Shown here in pieces: positions 48,210 through 57,402 of a DNA stretch of 64,000 nucleotides. Below the pieces are notes generated by a model. The model made no database searches. It was not told where the DNA came from and was given only the letters and a program-made list of their open reading frames with translations. This stretch comes from Vibrio maritimus. Its GTDB lineage: Bacteria; Pseudomonadota; Gammaproteobacteria; Enterobacterales; Vibrionaceae. Position 1 is the first letter of the stretch; each line of letters begins with the position of its first letter. The position numbers were made by a program, and so were the translations under genes. The stretch covers positions 1,302,001 through 1,366,000 of the forward strand of contig NZ_CP090439.1 in NCBI RefSeq assembly GCF_021441885.1. Reading direction: 5' to 3'.

Positions 48210-49220
48210 ATGGAACAGCTTTATTCCTCTCTATTTATCATGGTGTTAGGCGTAGCGAGTTGCGTCGTGTACTTTTTCGGCAGTAACTTCTTGCTCACCG
48301 TTATTTTCCCTACCAGAAACGTATCCAACCAGACGATGGCGAAGAACCTAAGACGCGCAGCCGCGATTCGTCCTTGGTTGTTCTTGGGTCCAGCGCTTGC
48401 GTTTTTAACTCTGTATCTTATCTATCCTGTCTTCGAATCTTTGTATTTGTCATTACACGACCGAAATGGCGACAAGTTTGTCGGAATGGGTAACTATACC
48501 TGGCTATTTAAGGATCCTGAGTTTAGAGAGTCTCTGTTCAACAATCTGTTGTGGTTGCTGGTGGTTCCAGCTGCGTCGACGTTTTTCGGCTTGGTTATCG
48601 CTGCATTAACTGACCGAGTGAGTTGGGGAAATATTGCTAAGAGCTTGGTCTTCATGCCTATGGCGATCTCTTTTATTGGTGCGTCGATCATTTGGAAGTT
48701 TGTGTACGACTATCGTGCGCCGGGTTCAGAGCAGATAGGGATATTGAATGCTATCGTCGAGGCATTTGGTGGCACAGCTCAAGCTTGGATAACCATCCCA
48801 TTTTGGAATAACTTCTTTTTGATGGTCATTCTTATCTGGATTCAAACCGGTTTCGCAATGGTGATTCTAGCGGCAGCACTTCGAGGTATTCCAGAAGAAA
48901 CGGTGGAAGCGGCTGTCCTTGACGGCGCGAATGGTGTTCAGATTTTCTTTAAGATCTTAATCCCACAAATATGGGGCACGATAGCTGTGGTCTGGACCAC
49001 GATTACTATTCTTGTGCTTAAGGTGTTCGATATCGTCCTTGCGATGACTAACGGTCAGTGGAGCACTCAGGTGCTCGCCAACATGATGTTTGACTGGATG
49101 TTTAGAGGAGGCGGTGACTTCGGCCGTGGCGCTGCGATTGCTGTCATCATTATGATTGCAGTGATTCCAGTTATGGTCTGGAACATGCGCCAAGCGAGCG
49201 CACAAATGGAGGACAGATAA
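48210..49220 (+). CDS. aglF: ABC transporter permease, alpha-glucoside (first)
   Basis: A 336-residue inner-membrane permease. Start ATG 48210 after GAGGTAG; the frame also opens one codon earlier at a GTG. It has about eight membrane segments. The EAA loop is EETVEAAVLDGANGVQIFFKILIPQIWG (about 231-258), the site that docks with the ATPase. An additional N-terminal segment precedes the usual six-helix core, as in the MalF/AglF type. It forms the channel with the next permease, whose start overlaps this stop by one base. Confidence 0.92.
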   Translation: MEQLYSSLFIMVLGVASCVVYFFGSNFLLTVIFPTRNVSNQTMAKNLRRAAAIRPWLFLGPALAFLTLYLIYPVFESLYLSLHDRNGDKFVGMGNYTWLFKDPEFRESLFNNLLWLLVVPAASTFFGLVIAALTDRVSWGNIAKSLVFMPMAISFIGASIIWKFVYDYRAPGSEQIGILNAIVEAFGGTAQAWITIPFWNNFFLMVILIWIQTGFAMVILAAALRGIPEETVEAAVLDGANGVQIFFKILIPQIWGTIAVVWTTITILVLKVFDIVLAMTNGQWSTQVLANMMFDWMFRGGGDFGRGAAIAVIIMIAVIPVMVWNMRQASAQMEDR

Positions 49221-50419
49221 TGACAAGTAAAGCTGTTGCTCCTACACCGACTGAACCAGATAACGCCAGATTTAGCTTGAGTAAGCTTCGCCGCTCGCCG
49301 CTAACTATATTGGTTCATTTATCTGTGCTTCTTATCGTGATTCTGTGGACGCTCCCTACCGCAGGCCTACTTATTTCATCATTTAGAGACAAAGATCAGT
49401 TGGCTTTGTCGGGCTGGTGGACGTCCTTAACTGCATCCGAGCAAAACCTCGTCGCACGGACAGACAACCCAGATACGCAGGTTCAAGAGGGCGATGTCTA
49501 TGTGCTGTCTGGACAATTATTGGTGGATGGCAGCCCAACAGAGATCATGGCATTTGGTTTTTCATCTCGAGAGCCGACTAAGTTCATGCCAGATGATGTT
49601 GCACAAATGCGTAAAGATGGAACGCTCACTGTTACCGAAGACGGTCACTATAAAATGACATCGCCTGAGCCTTTTACTGGCAAGCGCGGAAAGCGAATCT
49701 TCTATACCGCAGTGGTGCCTCCTAAGTTCGGGTTGGATAACTATCGTGAAGTATTAACTGCTGAAGGGATAGGGCGCTCATTTATCAACTCGCTGACGGT
49801 GACTATTCCTGCCACCATCATTCCAATTCTTATTGCAGCTTACGCTGCGTATGCCTTGTCGTGGATGAAAATGCCAGGGCGCAATTTATTGATCGCACTC
49901 GTTGTTGGTTTGCTTGTCGTGCCATTGCAGATGTCGTTGATCCCGCTGCTGCGTTTGTATAACGATATCGGTGCATTCTTTGGTGTTGGGGCGAAAACCT
50001 ACATTGGGATTTGGTTAGCGCATACGGGGTTTGGTCTTCCGCTCGCGATTTATCTATTGCGCAATTATATCTCTAGCTTACCACGTGAAATCATCGAATC
50101 AGCAAAAGTCGATGGCGCGACAGACTTTGAGGTCTTTATGCGCATCGTACTGCCTTTGTCGTTCCCCGCGTTAGCGTCATTCGCTATTTTCCAGTTCTTA
50201 TGGGTATGGAATGACTTACTTGTGGCGACCGTGTTCTTGGGGACAGGTGAAGAGCATATGGTTCTAACGGCGAGATTGCGTGAACTATTGGGGTCTCGCG
50301 GTGGTAACTGGGAAATCTTAACTGCATCGGCGTTCGTCTCTATTGCTGTGCCGCTATGTGTGTTCTTTGTGCTGCAACGATATTTAGTTCGTGGACTACT
50401 TTCTGGTTCTGTTAAATAA
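49220..50419 (+). CDS. aglG: ABC transporter permease, alpha-glucoside (second)
   Basis: A 399-residue permease. The first membrane segment (about 30-50) is followed by a periplasmic insertion of about 120 residues before the core of five segments. The EAA loop is REIIESAKVDGATDFEVFMRIVLPLSFPAL. The long insertion is longer than in MalG but usual for AglG. It starts at an ATG overlapping the aglF stop (TAATG), so translation is coupled. Partner of AglF in the membrane channel. Confidence 0.92.
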   Translation: MTSKAVAPTPTEPDNARFSLSKLRRSPLTILVHLSVLLIVILWTLPTAGLLISSFRDKDQLALSGWWTSLTASEQNLVARTDNPDTQVQEGDVYVLSGQLLVDGSPTEIMAFGFSSREPTKFMPDDVAQMRKDGTLTVTEDGHYKMTSPEPFTGKRGKRIFYTAVVPPKFGLDNYREVLTAEGIGRSFINSLTVTIPATIIPILIAAYAAYALSWMKMPGRNLLIALVVGLLVVPLQMSLIPLLRLYNDIGAFFGVGAKTYIGIWLAHTGFGLPLAIYLLRNYISSLPREIIESAKVDGATDFEVFMRIVLPLSFPALASFAIFQFLWVWNDLLVATVFLGTGEEHMVLTARLRELLGSRGGNWEILTASAFVSIAVPLCVFFVLQRYLVRGLLSGSVK

Positions 50420-50468
50420 GCAGTTCCTGATTCAACGATGTGACTGATTTTAAGATGAGATTAGTGAA

Positions 50469-51560
50469 ATGACAGGATTATCTTTAACAAACGTTAAAAA
50501 ATCATACGGTGAAACTCAGGTACTGCAAGGGATTGACCTCGAAATCAGTCAAGGAGAGTTTATCGTATTTGTAGGCCCGTCAGGCTGCGGTAAATCGACA
50601 TTACTTCGCATGATTGCTGGGCTTGAAGAGATTACCTCCGGTGAGGTGTGTATTGAAGGCGCGAGAGTCAATGAGTTACCCGCTGCAATGCGTGGTATTG
50701 CGATGGTATTCCAAACCTACGCGCTATACCCCCATATGACGGTGTATGACAATATGGCGTTTGCGATGCGAATCGCTAAAGAGTCAAAAGAGGCGATACA
50801 TGATCGCGTGATGGAAGCTGCGCGAATGCTACAACTTGAGCCATACCTAGATCGTTTACCTAAGGCACTTTCGGGTGGCCAACGTCAGCGCGTGGCCATT
50901 GGTCGCGCGATTGTACGTCAGCCGAAGGTGTTCCTTTTTGATGAACCATTATCTAACCTAGACGCCGCGCTGCGTGTTCAAACTCGTATTGAAATCGCCA
51001 ACTTAAAAGAGGCGCTAACTGAAACGACGATGATCTACGTGACGCACGATCAGGTCGAAGCGATGACACTGGCCGATCGCATCGTCGTGCTCTCTGCTGG
51101 GCGTATTGAGCAAGTTGGCACGCCACTAGAGCTGTATACCGACCCTGCAAACGTCTTTGTCGCGCAGTTCATTGGCTCTCCAGCAATGAACATTAGTCAG
51201 GCCAGGATGGAAAAAGCCGGGGACAAGTCATTAGTGACGGCAGAAAGTGGCCTTAATATCGAAGTGCCAGTGCAGTCGGAAGAGTCCCTAACGGGCTCGA
51301 AACTGCAACTTGGTATTCGACCTGAAGACTTTTTGGTGGCAGAGCCAGCCGACGCATTGATGTCTGGGAAGGTGCTGTTTGTGGAATCATTAGGAGAAGT
51401 CACTCTGCTTCACATTCGAGTAGAAGGGCATGAAGAAGCCGTGGTAGCAAAGCTGCCGGGTATTTTGGACTTTCATAAGGGAGAAGAAATTTACCTGAGA
51501 GCGGACCCAGAGAAGATTCATTTGTTCAATGAAGATGGCATTTCGCTCAAACACTTATAA
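50469..51560 (+). CDS. aglK: ABC transporter ATP-binding protein, alpha-glucoside
   Basis: A 363-residue MalK/UgpC-type ATPase. It has Walker A GPSGCGKST (about 36-44), Q-loop FQTYALYPHMTV, signature LSGGQRQRVAIGRAIVR, Walker B VFLFDEPLSNLDA and H-loop YVTHDQVEAMTLADR. A C-terminal TOBE/OB regulatory domain (about 240-360) follows. It powers AglEFG uptake. It is the last gene of the aglEFGK operon, 49 bp after aglG, followed by a terminator-like hairpin. Confidence 0.94.
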   Translation: MTGLSLTNVKKSYGETQVLQGIDLEISQGEFIVFVGPSGCGKSTLLRMIAGLEEITSGEVCIEGARVNELPAAMRGIAMVFQTYALYPHMTVYDNMAFAMRIAKESKEAIHDRVMEAARMLQLEPYLDRLPKALSGGQRQRVAIGRAIVRQPKVFLFDEPLSNLDAALRVQTRIEIANLKEALTETTMIYVTHDQVEAMTLADRIVVLSAGRIEQVGTPLELYTDPANVFVAQFIGSPAMNISQARMEKAGDKSLVTAESGLNIEVPVQSEESLTGSKLQLGIRPEDFLVAEPADALMSGKVLFVESLGEVTLLHIRVEGHEEAVVAKLPGILDFHKGEEIYLRADPEKIHLFNEDGISLKHL

Positions 51561-51578
51561 TCAGAATATGAACAGTTC

Positions 51579-51610
51579 CAAAAGCTCTCGCATCGTCGGG
51601 AGCTTTTGGG
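51579..51610 (+). terminator. Terminator after aglK
   Basis: CCAAAAGCTC (51579-51588) pairs with GAGCTTTTGG (51601-51610), followed by GTTT. A 10-bp stem with a 12-nt loop and modest U-run. Confidence 0.75.
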
Positions 51611-51701
51611 TTTACACCCCTCGATTTCAATATTGCTAACATCTTTGCGGCAAATAGCATAAGATACACGCCCTTTACCCAGCACTGAGCCATTTTTTGT
51701 A

Positions 51702-52952
51702 ATGACAGATACTACAACGCAAGCGACATTTGCCAGCCTTGGTCTCATTCCAACCCTAGTCGAAAGGCTAGAAGCTTTGGAATATAGCCAGCCAACGCCA
51801 ATTCAATCACACACTATCCCTCAAGCACTTGAAGGGCGAGATATCGTAGGTGGTGCTAATACTGGCTCTGGTAAGACTGCTGCGTTTGCGTTGCCGATTC
51901 TTCAGAAAATCTGTCAACAAGAGACATCTGCGAATCGTCGTGGTAACTATGTATCTCATCTGATATTGGTTCCAACTCGTGAGTTGGCCTCACAGGTCGC
52001 TTACAACGTGAAATCTTACTCTTATCACTTAAGAGATAAGATCAAAACGGTTGCGGTGTTTGGTGGCGTTTCAGTTAACCCTCAGATGCTAGCACTTCGC
52101 GGTGGCGCAGACGTTATCGTCGCAACACCGGGTCGCCTACTGGATTTGGTTTCAAGTAATGCCGTTAAGTTGGACCAAGTGAAAACGCTTGTCCTAGATG
52201 AAGCAGACCGCATGTTGAGCCTTGGTTTTACCGAGGAGCTCAACAAGATCCTGGCACTACTGCCAGAGAAAAAGCAAACACTGCTGTTTTCTGCCACGTT
52301 CCCTGAAAAAGTGACGAGCCTTGCTACAGGTTTGTTGAATGATCCCGTTGAAGTGCAACTTCAAAGTGCAGAAGCCAGTACCTTGGTTCAGCGCGTATTC
52401 AGCGTTAACAAAGGTCAGAAGACTGCGGTACTTGCGCACCTCATTAAAGAGCATCAGTGGCGACAAACTCTGATTTTTGTTAACGCTAAGAATGCTTGTA
52501 ATCATTTGGCTCAAAAGCTGTCAAAACGCGGTATTACGGCGGAAGTATTCCATGGTGATAAAGGGCAGGGTGCTCGTACTCGCGTGCTGGAAGGCTTTAA
52601 ATCTGGTGAGATTCAAGTGTTGATCGCGACTGATATCGCCGCACGTGGTCTAGATATAGAAAAACTGCCAGTCGTGATTAACTTCGATCTTCCACGCAGT
52701 CCTGCTGACTATATGCACCGAATCGGTCGTAGTGGCCGCGCGGGCGAAGTTGGTCTGGGCTTATCGCTTATTGATTACGATGATTACCACCACTTCAAGG
52801 TGATTGAGAAGAAAAACAAGTTCCAGCTAGAGCGCGAGCAAGTTAGGGGCTTTGAAGTAGAAGACGATCAAAGTGAGGCCTACTTTGCTCCAATGAAGCC
52901 ACGTGCAAAACCCGCTGGCACTGGCAAAAAGAAGAAAAAGCGCAGTCAATAA
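51702..52952 (+). CDS. DEAD-box ATP-dependent RNA helicase (RhlE-like)
   Basis: A 416-residue helicase with Q-motif FASLGLIPTLVERLEALEYSQPTPIQ, motif I GANTGSGKTAAF, Ia PTRELASQ, Ib ATPGRLLDL, II VLDEADRML, III SAT, IV LIFVNAK, V ATDIAARGLDI and VI HRIGRSGRAG. A short basic C-terminal tail ends in KKKKKRSQ. It unwinds RNA in ribosome assembly or mRNA decay. RhlE is the nearest type by layout, but the exact ortholog is uncertain. It is monocistronic, with its own strong terminator. Confidence 0.93.
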   Translation: MTDTTTQATFASLGLIPTLVERLEALEYSQPTPIQSHTIPQALEGRDIVGGANTGSGKTAAFALPILQKICQQETSANRRGNYVSHLILVPTRELASQVAYNVKSYSYHLRDKIKTVAVFGGVSVNPQMLALRGGADVIVATPGRLLDLVSSNAVKLDQVKTLVLDEADRMLSLGFTEELNKILALLPEKKQTLLFSATFPEKVTSLATGLLNDPVEVQLQSAEASTLVQRVFSVNKGQKTAVLAHLIKEHQWRQTLIFVNAKNACNHLAQKLSKRGITAEVFHGDKGQGARTRVLEGFKSGEIQVLIATDIAARGLDIEKLPVVINFDLPRSPADYMHRIGRSGRAGEVGLGLSLIDYDDYHHFKVIEKKNKFQLEREQVRGFEVEDDQSEAYFAPMKPRAKPAGTGKKKKKRSQ

Positions 52953-53013
52953 AGTTAGTTTGGTGGGGAGTAGCGAAATCGGTTTCTGAACCACCACTGT
53001 AATTAAAAATTAT

Positions 53014-53048
53014 AAAGCCTTACTTGAAGCATCAAGTAAGGCTTTTTT
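53014..53048 (+). terminator. Rho-independent terminator after the RNA helicase gene
   Basis: AAAGCCTTACTTGA (53014-53027) pairs perfectly with TCAAGTAAGGCTTT (53032-53045), followed by further T. A 14-bp stem with tetraloop. Confidence 0.95.
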
Positions 53049-53071
53049 GTATTTCTGTATCCAGAATAGCG

Positions 53072-53485
53072 TTATCGGCGTGGTGGACGTCCACGAGATG
53101 AACGCTTCTTAAATGCTGTAGCCGCTTTCGCCTGTGATTTAAGAATCGACTCAACAGTGAGCGCCATTGGCTCTTTTGGTTCAAGGCCGTGCGGGAAGGT
53201 ACGTGCTCTTGGTGGAATGTTGTATTCTTCTGCGCTTGCTCTTGGCATGCGTTTAAAGCGATAGAGATAAAAGTTCTCTAACTTCTCTCTCGCCCATTCG
53301 GTTTTCTTTAGGTACTTCACGCTACTAGCAATCGATGGCTTAGTATTAAAGCAGTTGAAGCGCATGGCGGTATCGAGAATGTCCCAGCCGTAAAAGTCGA
53401 CTAACTCTTGCAACATGGTTTCTAGTTTTAACCCATGCAGTGGGTTGTTCTGTTGCAGCTCGATTCTTTCTTCGTCAGTCATCAT
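53072..53485 (-). CDS. VF530-family (DUF2132) DNA-binding protein
   Basis: A 137-residue protein. NNPLHGLKLETMLQELVDFYGWDILDTAMRFNCFNTKPSIASSVKYLKKTEWAREKLENFYLYRF, present here as a contiguous core over about residues 14-79, is the VF530 domain, named from a V. fischeri structure with DNA-binding capacity. The C-terminal 50 residues are basic and end in KKRSSRGRPPRR, fitting nucleic-acid binding. Its cellular role is unknown. It is convergent with the RNA helicase terminator. Confidence 0.87.
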   Translation of the reverse strand: MMTDEERIELQQNNPLHGLKLETMLQELVDFYGWDILDTAMRFNCFNTKPSIASSVKYLKKTEWAREKLENFYLYRFKRMPRASAEEYNIPPRARTFPHGLEPKEPMALTVESILKSQAKAATAFKKRSSRGRPPRR

Positions 53486-53572
53486 TTCAGGGTCTCACTC
53501 ATTCTAAGACGGAGTTAAGCAAAGTATGTAGTGCATGTGCTTCTATAGCAATGTCACGTCAATTTTAAATGG

Positions 53573-54112
53573 CTAAACCGCTTTCACTTTTAATCGGTTT
53601 TTGTTGTCGCGATTGGCAATAACTTGTTGGTGGTCATCAATGGCTCCGATCGTCTTAGCCAAGCGATCATATAGAACCACGTTGACCGTCGCTGCAAGGT
53701 TCATACAGCCATTTGTTGGTACGTAAACGACGTGATGGGCTTTATTTACGAGCTCCTGTGGCAGAGAGCCATCTTCAGGTCCAAATACATACAGGGCTTT
53801 CTGAGGGTGCTTAAAGCGAGGCAGGGAGCTCGCGCCTACAGCGAACTCTACACACACGATTTGAACATCATCAGCCAGCTCTGCTGTAAGATCTTCTTTT
53901 TCCACCAAGGCAATACGCTCTTGAATGTTTTGCGTATCGGTTTGAAACCTTACGGCTCGGCTATAACGTGTGCCGTTGTAGCGAACTTCATCTGCGTTAT
54001 AACATCCAGCTGCACGCATAACGGCACCTACATTAGTTGGGCTCTTTGGATTGTGCAGGCCAATAGTGACCGTGGATTCTGTTGCCATTGCTGTTTTCAA
54101 CTTAATTTGCAT
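53573..54112 (-). CDS. SpoU/TrmH-type RNA 2'-O-methyltransferase
   Basis: A 179-residue SPOUT methyltransferase. Motif 1 is VTIGLHNPKSPTNVGAVMRAAGCYNAD (about 16-42), motif 2 is ALYVFGPEDGSLPQELVNKAHHVVYVP and motif 3 is NGCMNLAATVNVVLYDRL, forming the SAM-binding trefoil knot. It should methylate a ribose 2'-OH of tRNA or rRNA; the target is unknown. Start is ambiguous between 54112 and the ATG at 54088 (MATESTV); neither has a strong ribosome site. Confidence 0.9.
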   Translation of the reverse strand: MQIKLKTAMATESTVTIGLHNPKSPTNVGAVMRAAGCYNADEVRYNGTRYSRAVRFQTDTQNIQERIALVEKEDLTAELADDVQIVCVEFAVGASSLPRFKHPQKALYVFGPEDGSLPQELVNKAHHVVYVPTNGCMNLAATVNVVLYDRLAKTIGAIDDHQQVIANRDNKNRLKVKAV

Positions 54113-54223
54113 GGTGGTTGGAGGGACTTCCTCGAGAAGGGGCGGATTATGGCTCTAATAAGAGTAAAGTACTAGAGCCAAAGCCTATTATTTTTGCTAG
54201 CAGGTTACATCACGCAGACATTC

Positions 54224-55102
54224 TTAATGTTCGCAGCGCATACAGTCAATAAAGACTTCCATTGCTGGTGTTAAACACTTTCCAGCATGGTAACCACACA
54301 AAGGCGTGATCATTTGCGGAGTGTCGGTAAACGGTAGCTCTTGCAAGCTACCTTCTTGTAGCTCTTTTTCAACGGTAAAGCGGGGTAGGTAAGAGATGCC
54401 TATATTACTCTCGACACAGTTTTTAATCGTGTTGATGCTGCTGAGCTCAATCATGTTATCGATGCTGATGTTGCGCTCTTGGATGATGCTCTCGAAGCTA
54501 TGTCGGAACAGACATTTAGCGCCATTACTGATGAAGCCTGAGTCGATGTGCTGACCATCTTGCTGTAAATCCATACCTTGCAATAGTGGGGATGCAACGA
54601 GCACCAAGGGCTCTTGCTTAAACTCATGAACCTTGAGCGATTCATCATTGCCTACACGATAAAACACCCCTAAATCTGCTTTATCGGCCATCAAATCATC
54701 GCGAATTTGATAGCAGTTTTGTGACTGCAGCGAGAGTCTGACTTTAGGTGCACGGATCCGAAACTCCTTTAATACATTTGCCATTTTATAGGCGAGTTGA
54801 GTCTCAGCGATAAGCACTTTCAGTTCGCCGGTCGGTTCAGAGCTCTCTTGCTGAGCAGTACCTTCGATGTTTTCCATCACACGAGTCAGCTCATAAACAT
54901 GGGGAAGGATCTTCTCTCCAGCCTGAGTGAGGACCATTTTGCGCCCAATTTTCTCGAATAATTGCAGCGACAGATCTTGCTCCAACTGTTTGATTTGAAA
55001 GGTCACAGTCGACTGTGTGCAATAGAGTTTCTGCGAAGCTTTAAGAAACGAACCCTCTTCAACGATGGTTTTGAATGTGAGAAAACGTTTTAGGTTCATC
55101 AC
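54224..55102 (-). CDS. LysR-family regulator divergent from a LysE exporter
   Basis: A 292-residue LysR protein. The winged HTH is at 1-60 (LKRFLTFKTIVEEGSFLKASQKLYCTQSTVTFQIKQLEQDL) and the effector domain from about 90. It is divergent from a LysE-family exporter gene, as ArgP-lysE pairs often are. Two dyads in the 109-bp gap (55120-55138 and 55145-55158) are likely binding sites. It probably activates the exporter in response to an amino acid or related solute (inference). Confidence 0.9.
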   Translation of the reverse strand: MMNLKRFLTFKTIVEEGSFLKASQKLYCTQSTVTFQIKQLEQDLSLQLFEKIGRKMVLTQAGEKILPHVYELTRVMENIEGTAQQESSEPTGELKVLIAETQLAYKMANVLKEFRIRAPKVRLSLQSQNCYQIRDDLMADKADLGVFYRVGNDESLKVHEFKQEPLVLVASPLLQGMDLQQDGQHIDSGFISNGAKCLFRHSFESIIQERNISIDNMIELSSINTIKNCVESNIGISYLPRFTVEKELQEGSLQELPFTDTPQMITPLCGYHAGKCLTPAMEVFIDCMRCEH

Positions 55103-55119
55103 CCAACTCCCAACATAAT

Positions 55120-55158
55120 AGTTTCAATTATTAAAACTCTAAGTTTGAATATATTCAA
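55120..55158. promoter_or_regulatory. LysR-type dyads in the lysR/lysE gap
   Basis: AGTTTCAATTATTAAAACT (55120-55138) is a near-palindrome. TTGAATATATTCAA (55145-55158) is a perfect 14-bp palindrome with T-N11-A form. Both lie between the divergent start points. Confidence 0.62.
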
Positions 55159-55211
55159 TTTTTTAATTTATTTATGGCGAGTATAGTGCAGAAAAAACAG
55201 GAGAGATAGAG

Positions 55212-55796
55212 ATGAGTGCCATCTATACCGCCTTTTTCACCTACGTCATCATTACCTCGATAACGCCAGGCCCCAATAACATTTTGTCGCTGAGCGTCGC
55301 CACTCAATATGGATTAAAACGCGCAGCAAAGGTCATTTCGGGCATGTTCTGTGGTTACATTGTTCTGATGTTGCTTTGTGGTGTGTTCACCTACCATATG
55401 ATTAACCTCCTGCCAGCCATTACTCCTTGGTTAACATGGATAGGCGCAGCGTATATCATCTGGTTGGCATGGGGGATAGCCACGAGTGAGGTGAAAACCG
55501 CATCGGAAGAGTCTGAGGGCATCACAGCCTTAGCGGGCTTTGGTTTACAGTTCGTGAATGTGAAAATCATTCTATATGGAATCACATCCATCTCGACTTT
55601 CGTACTGCCATACACTCAAAACATCTACTGGATATTTGCAGCGAGCCTATTGCTGGCGCTTATCGCGTTGGTCAGTAACCTAGTTTGGGCGTTTGCGGGT
55701 AAGCTGCTTCAAACACAGTTTCAGAAATATGGTAGAGCGATCAACGTGATCTTGGCGACGACGTTGCTTTATTGTGCGACACAGTTGTTTGTTTGA
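55212..55796 (+). CDS. LysE/RhtB-family exporter
   Basis: A 194-residue inner-membrane protein with five or six hydrophobic segments. The N-terminal signature SITPGPNNILSLSVATQYGLKRA (about 17-39) is diagnostic of LysE/RhtB amino-acid exporters. WLTWIGAAYIIWLAWGI and FGLQFVNVKIILYGITSIST are also typical. It exports an amino acid or derivative; the substrate is unknown. It starts after GGAGAGATAGAG and is divergent from its likely LysR regulator. Confidence 0.92.
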   Translation: MSAIYTAFFTYVIITSITPGPNNILSLSVATQYGLKRAAKVISGMFCGYIVLMLLCGVFTYHMINLLPAITPWLTWIGAAYIIWLAWGIATSEVKTASEESEGITALAGFGLQFVNVKIILYGITSISTFVLPYTQNIYWIFAASLLLALIALVSNLVWAFAGKLLQTQFQKYGRAINVILATTLLYCATQLFV

Positions 55797-55820
55797 AATG
55801 CTTGATGCAAGACAGGTAGA

Positions 55821-55850
55821 AAAAAGCCTCTACAATCTCGCAGAGGCTTT
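55821..55850 (-). terminator. Terminator of the small lipoprotein gene
   Basis: AAAGCCTCT (55823-55831) pairs with AGAGGCTTT (55842-55850). On the minus strand the stem is followed by TTTTTTC. It probably serves both the lipoprotein and the convergent exporter gene. Confidence 0.82.
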
Positions 55851-55883
55851 GGTTAGTAATAGTAATTCGAACAGAGTATCCCT

Positions 55884-56252
55884 CTATAGGCTTGAGTACT
55901 GCTCGCATCCTTCTTTATTTGTATCAAGCACTAAAGTACCTTCGACATCATACCAAGCTTGCCCAATCAGAAATGCTGCTGCACCAGACTCAATTACAAC
56001 GTCATTCAACGCAACAGCACACGGGTTTTGCTCGATCGCTTTATCCATTGCCTCTTTTACGTTCGGTATACCGATTGGGAAAAGAATTATTGGTGTTGCA
56101 TCTGAGCCCTCTACGCGCTCACCTTCAACGAACCCTGTAGAATTCATGTTAACGTTCTTTGAACTTGCAACAGTCATATCTGCAATGCGTTGGGAGCAGC
56201 CCGACAATGTTAATGCTGATACAGCGGCGATCATTAATACTAGTTTTTTCAT
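55884..56252 (-). CDS. Small lipoprotein of unknown function
   Basis: A 122-residue lipoprotein. The signal peptide has lipobox LTLSGC (Cys at about 19), with SQ next, predicting outer-membrane sorting. The mature part reads ADMTVASSKNVNMNSTGFVEGERV, then IPNVKEAMDKAIEQNPCAVALNDVVIESGAAAF. Similar small lipoproteins occur in many proteobacteria without known role; I do not recognise a named family. Two Cys residues after the lipobox could pair. Start after AGAATATC is plausible but weak. Confidence 0.8.
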   Translation of the reverse strand: MKKLVLMIAAVSALTLSGCSQRIADMTVASSKNVNMNSTGFVEGERVEGSDATPIILFPIGIPNVKEAMDKAIEQNPCAVALNDVVIESGAAAFLIGQAWYDVEGTLVLDTNKEGCEQYSSL

Positions 56253-56554
56253 TCTGATATTCTCGATAAGTTTTGTTTTTAAGGGAGCTTGGCTCCGAAG
56301 TCTTTTGTGAGATTAACTATCTCCTCATTTGGCTGGCAATTTAATGGTATGGCATTCTGTTTACAAGTGTTTTATTGGTTTTTTTTTGTTCGCTTTATGT
56401 AACTTATTAATTTTTTTAAGTTATCGCTAAGAGAGCACTACGAGGGTAAGAGTTGGAAAACTGGTTTAAAACAGTTTAAGAAAAGCTACAATAGTGTAAC
56501 TGCAGTCTAATAGCGTCAGATACTCATTCATCTAGAGCCCAAAAGAAGCCACAT
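56253..56554. other. 302-bp gap, promoters only
   Basis: AT-rich sequence between divergent lipoprotein and YcxB-like genes, with long T tracts near 56370-56420. No gene or strong structure is seen. Confidence 0.5.
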
Positions 56555-57049
56555 ATGTCCAACAACCAAGAATTCACCGCAGAATACACCCTCAACAAAG
56601 CTTTTTTCGCTGAGTGTTACGATCAAACCAGTACTCCAACGGAGTTCCCGAAATCATACTACAAAGCTGCACTGTTTCTTCTCTTTGGCTCAGTGTTGGT
56701 TAAGTTTGAGTTACTGCCTAACGGCTATTTGGGTTGGTTCTTTATTGTTTTGAGTTTTGTCGAAGCTTTAAGCGTTTATTTTAAAAGAGGCTGGTGGGTG
56801 TGGCGTCAGAACATTGGTTCGAGTGCCGGCAGTAAAGTGGAGCTCAAGGTTGATGGCAAAGGTGTGACGTATAAGAGTGGTAAGGTTAATAACACCATAG
56901 CATGGAGTGATATCGACCAGTTGCAACAAAGTGATTTGGGATTCATTATTCACATAGGTAAACAGCGTCAGTATGTCAGCAAATCTTGCTTAAGTGATGA
57001 AATGATTGCGTTTATGGCCGAACAACACGCCGAAGCAAAGACGAACTAG
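56555..57049 (+). CDS. YcxB-like membrane protein
   Basis: A 164-residue protein with two hydrophobic segments (about 46-64 and 66-80). A soluble C-terminal half has the YcxB-like pattern VELKVDGKGVTYKSGKVNNTIAWSDIDQLQQSDLGFIIHIGKQRQYVSKSCLSDEMIAFM. The cytosolic part is PH-like in pattern. Function unknown in all members I know. Start at ATG 56555. It is followed by a strong terminator. Confidence 0.75.
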   Translation: MSNNQEFTAEYTLNKAFFAECYDQTSTPTEFPKSYYKAALFLLFGSVLVKFELLPNGYLGWFFIVLSFVEALSVYFKRGWWVWRQNIGSSAGSKVELKVDGKGVTYKSGKVNNTIAWSDIDQLQQSDLGFIIHIGKQRQYVSKSCLSDEMIAFMAEQHAEAKTN

Positions 57050-57078
57050 TTTGTGCATGAAGAGCATTAAGATGATGA

Positions 57079-57104
57079 AGCGAACCCTGAGTGGTTCGCT
57101 TTTT
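57079..57104 (+). terminator. Rho-independent terminator after the YcxB-like gene
   Basis: AGCGAACC (57079-57086) pairs with GGTTCGCT (57093-57100), followed by a T run. Confidence 0.9.
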
Positions 57105-57402
57105 CAATTCTGTCACTGAGACTGTCAACTCGTTGGTAACTTCCAGATTTGGTTCCATCTAAATATGTAAAGCTAATACTAGTAGCTTTGGTCTACGACT
57201 AATGTCTAACTCTTTGAGGCTATTTGTTTTTTTTCGTTTGGTATAAGGTACTAGCAACTGTATACCAAGGGTTTCATAACGAAGAATCCATCAGATCTTT
57301 GTTGCAGAAAGTAGTTAGAAACTACTCGCTAAACCTTTGTGCAGTGAACCAATAACGTTTGCTGGAACAACACACCATAGAGTGTGAACGAAAGGAATCA
57401 CA
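57105..57402. promoter_or_regulatory. 298-bp leader region upstream of the DUF3360 permease
   Basis: A long upstream region with AT-rich promoter-like stretches near 57160-57250. AGAAACTACTCGC and similar short repeats are seen but no riboswitch that I recognise. The ribosome site AAAGGAA lies at about 57390. Confidence 0.3.

Noticed and set aside
53732..54175. A 147-residue plus-strand reading frame over the SpoU methyltransferase gene
   Set aside because: Antisense to all three SPOUT motifs; no supporting signal.
55774..56310. A 178-residue plus-strand reading frame over the small lipoprotein gene
   Set aside because: The minus-strand gene has a signal peptide, lipobox and terminator; the plus frame spans that terminator and has no domain.
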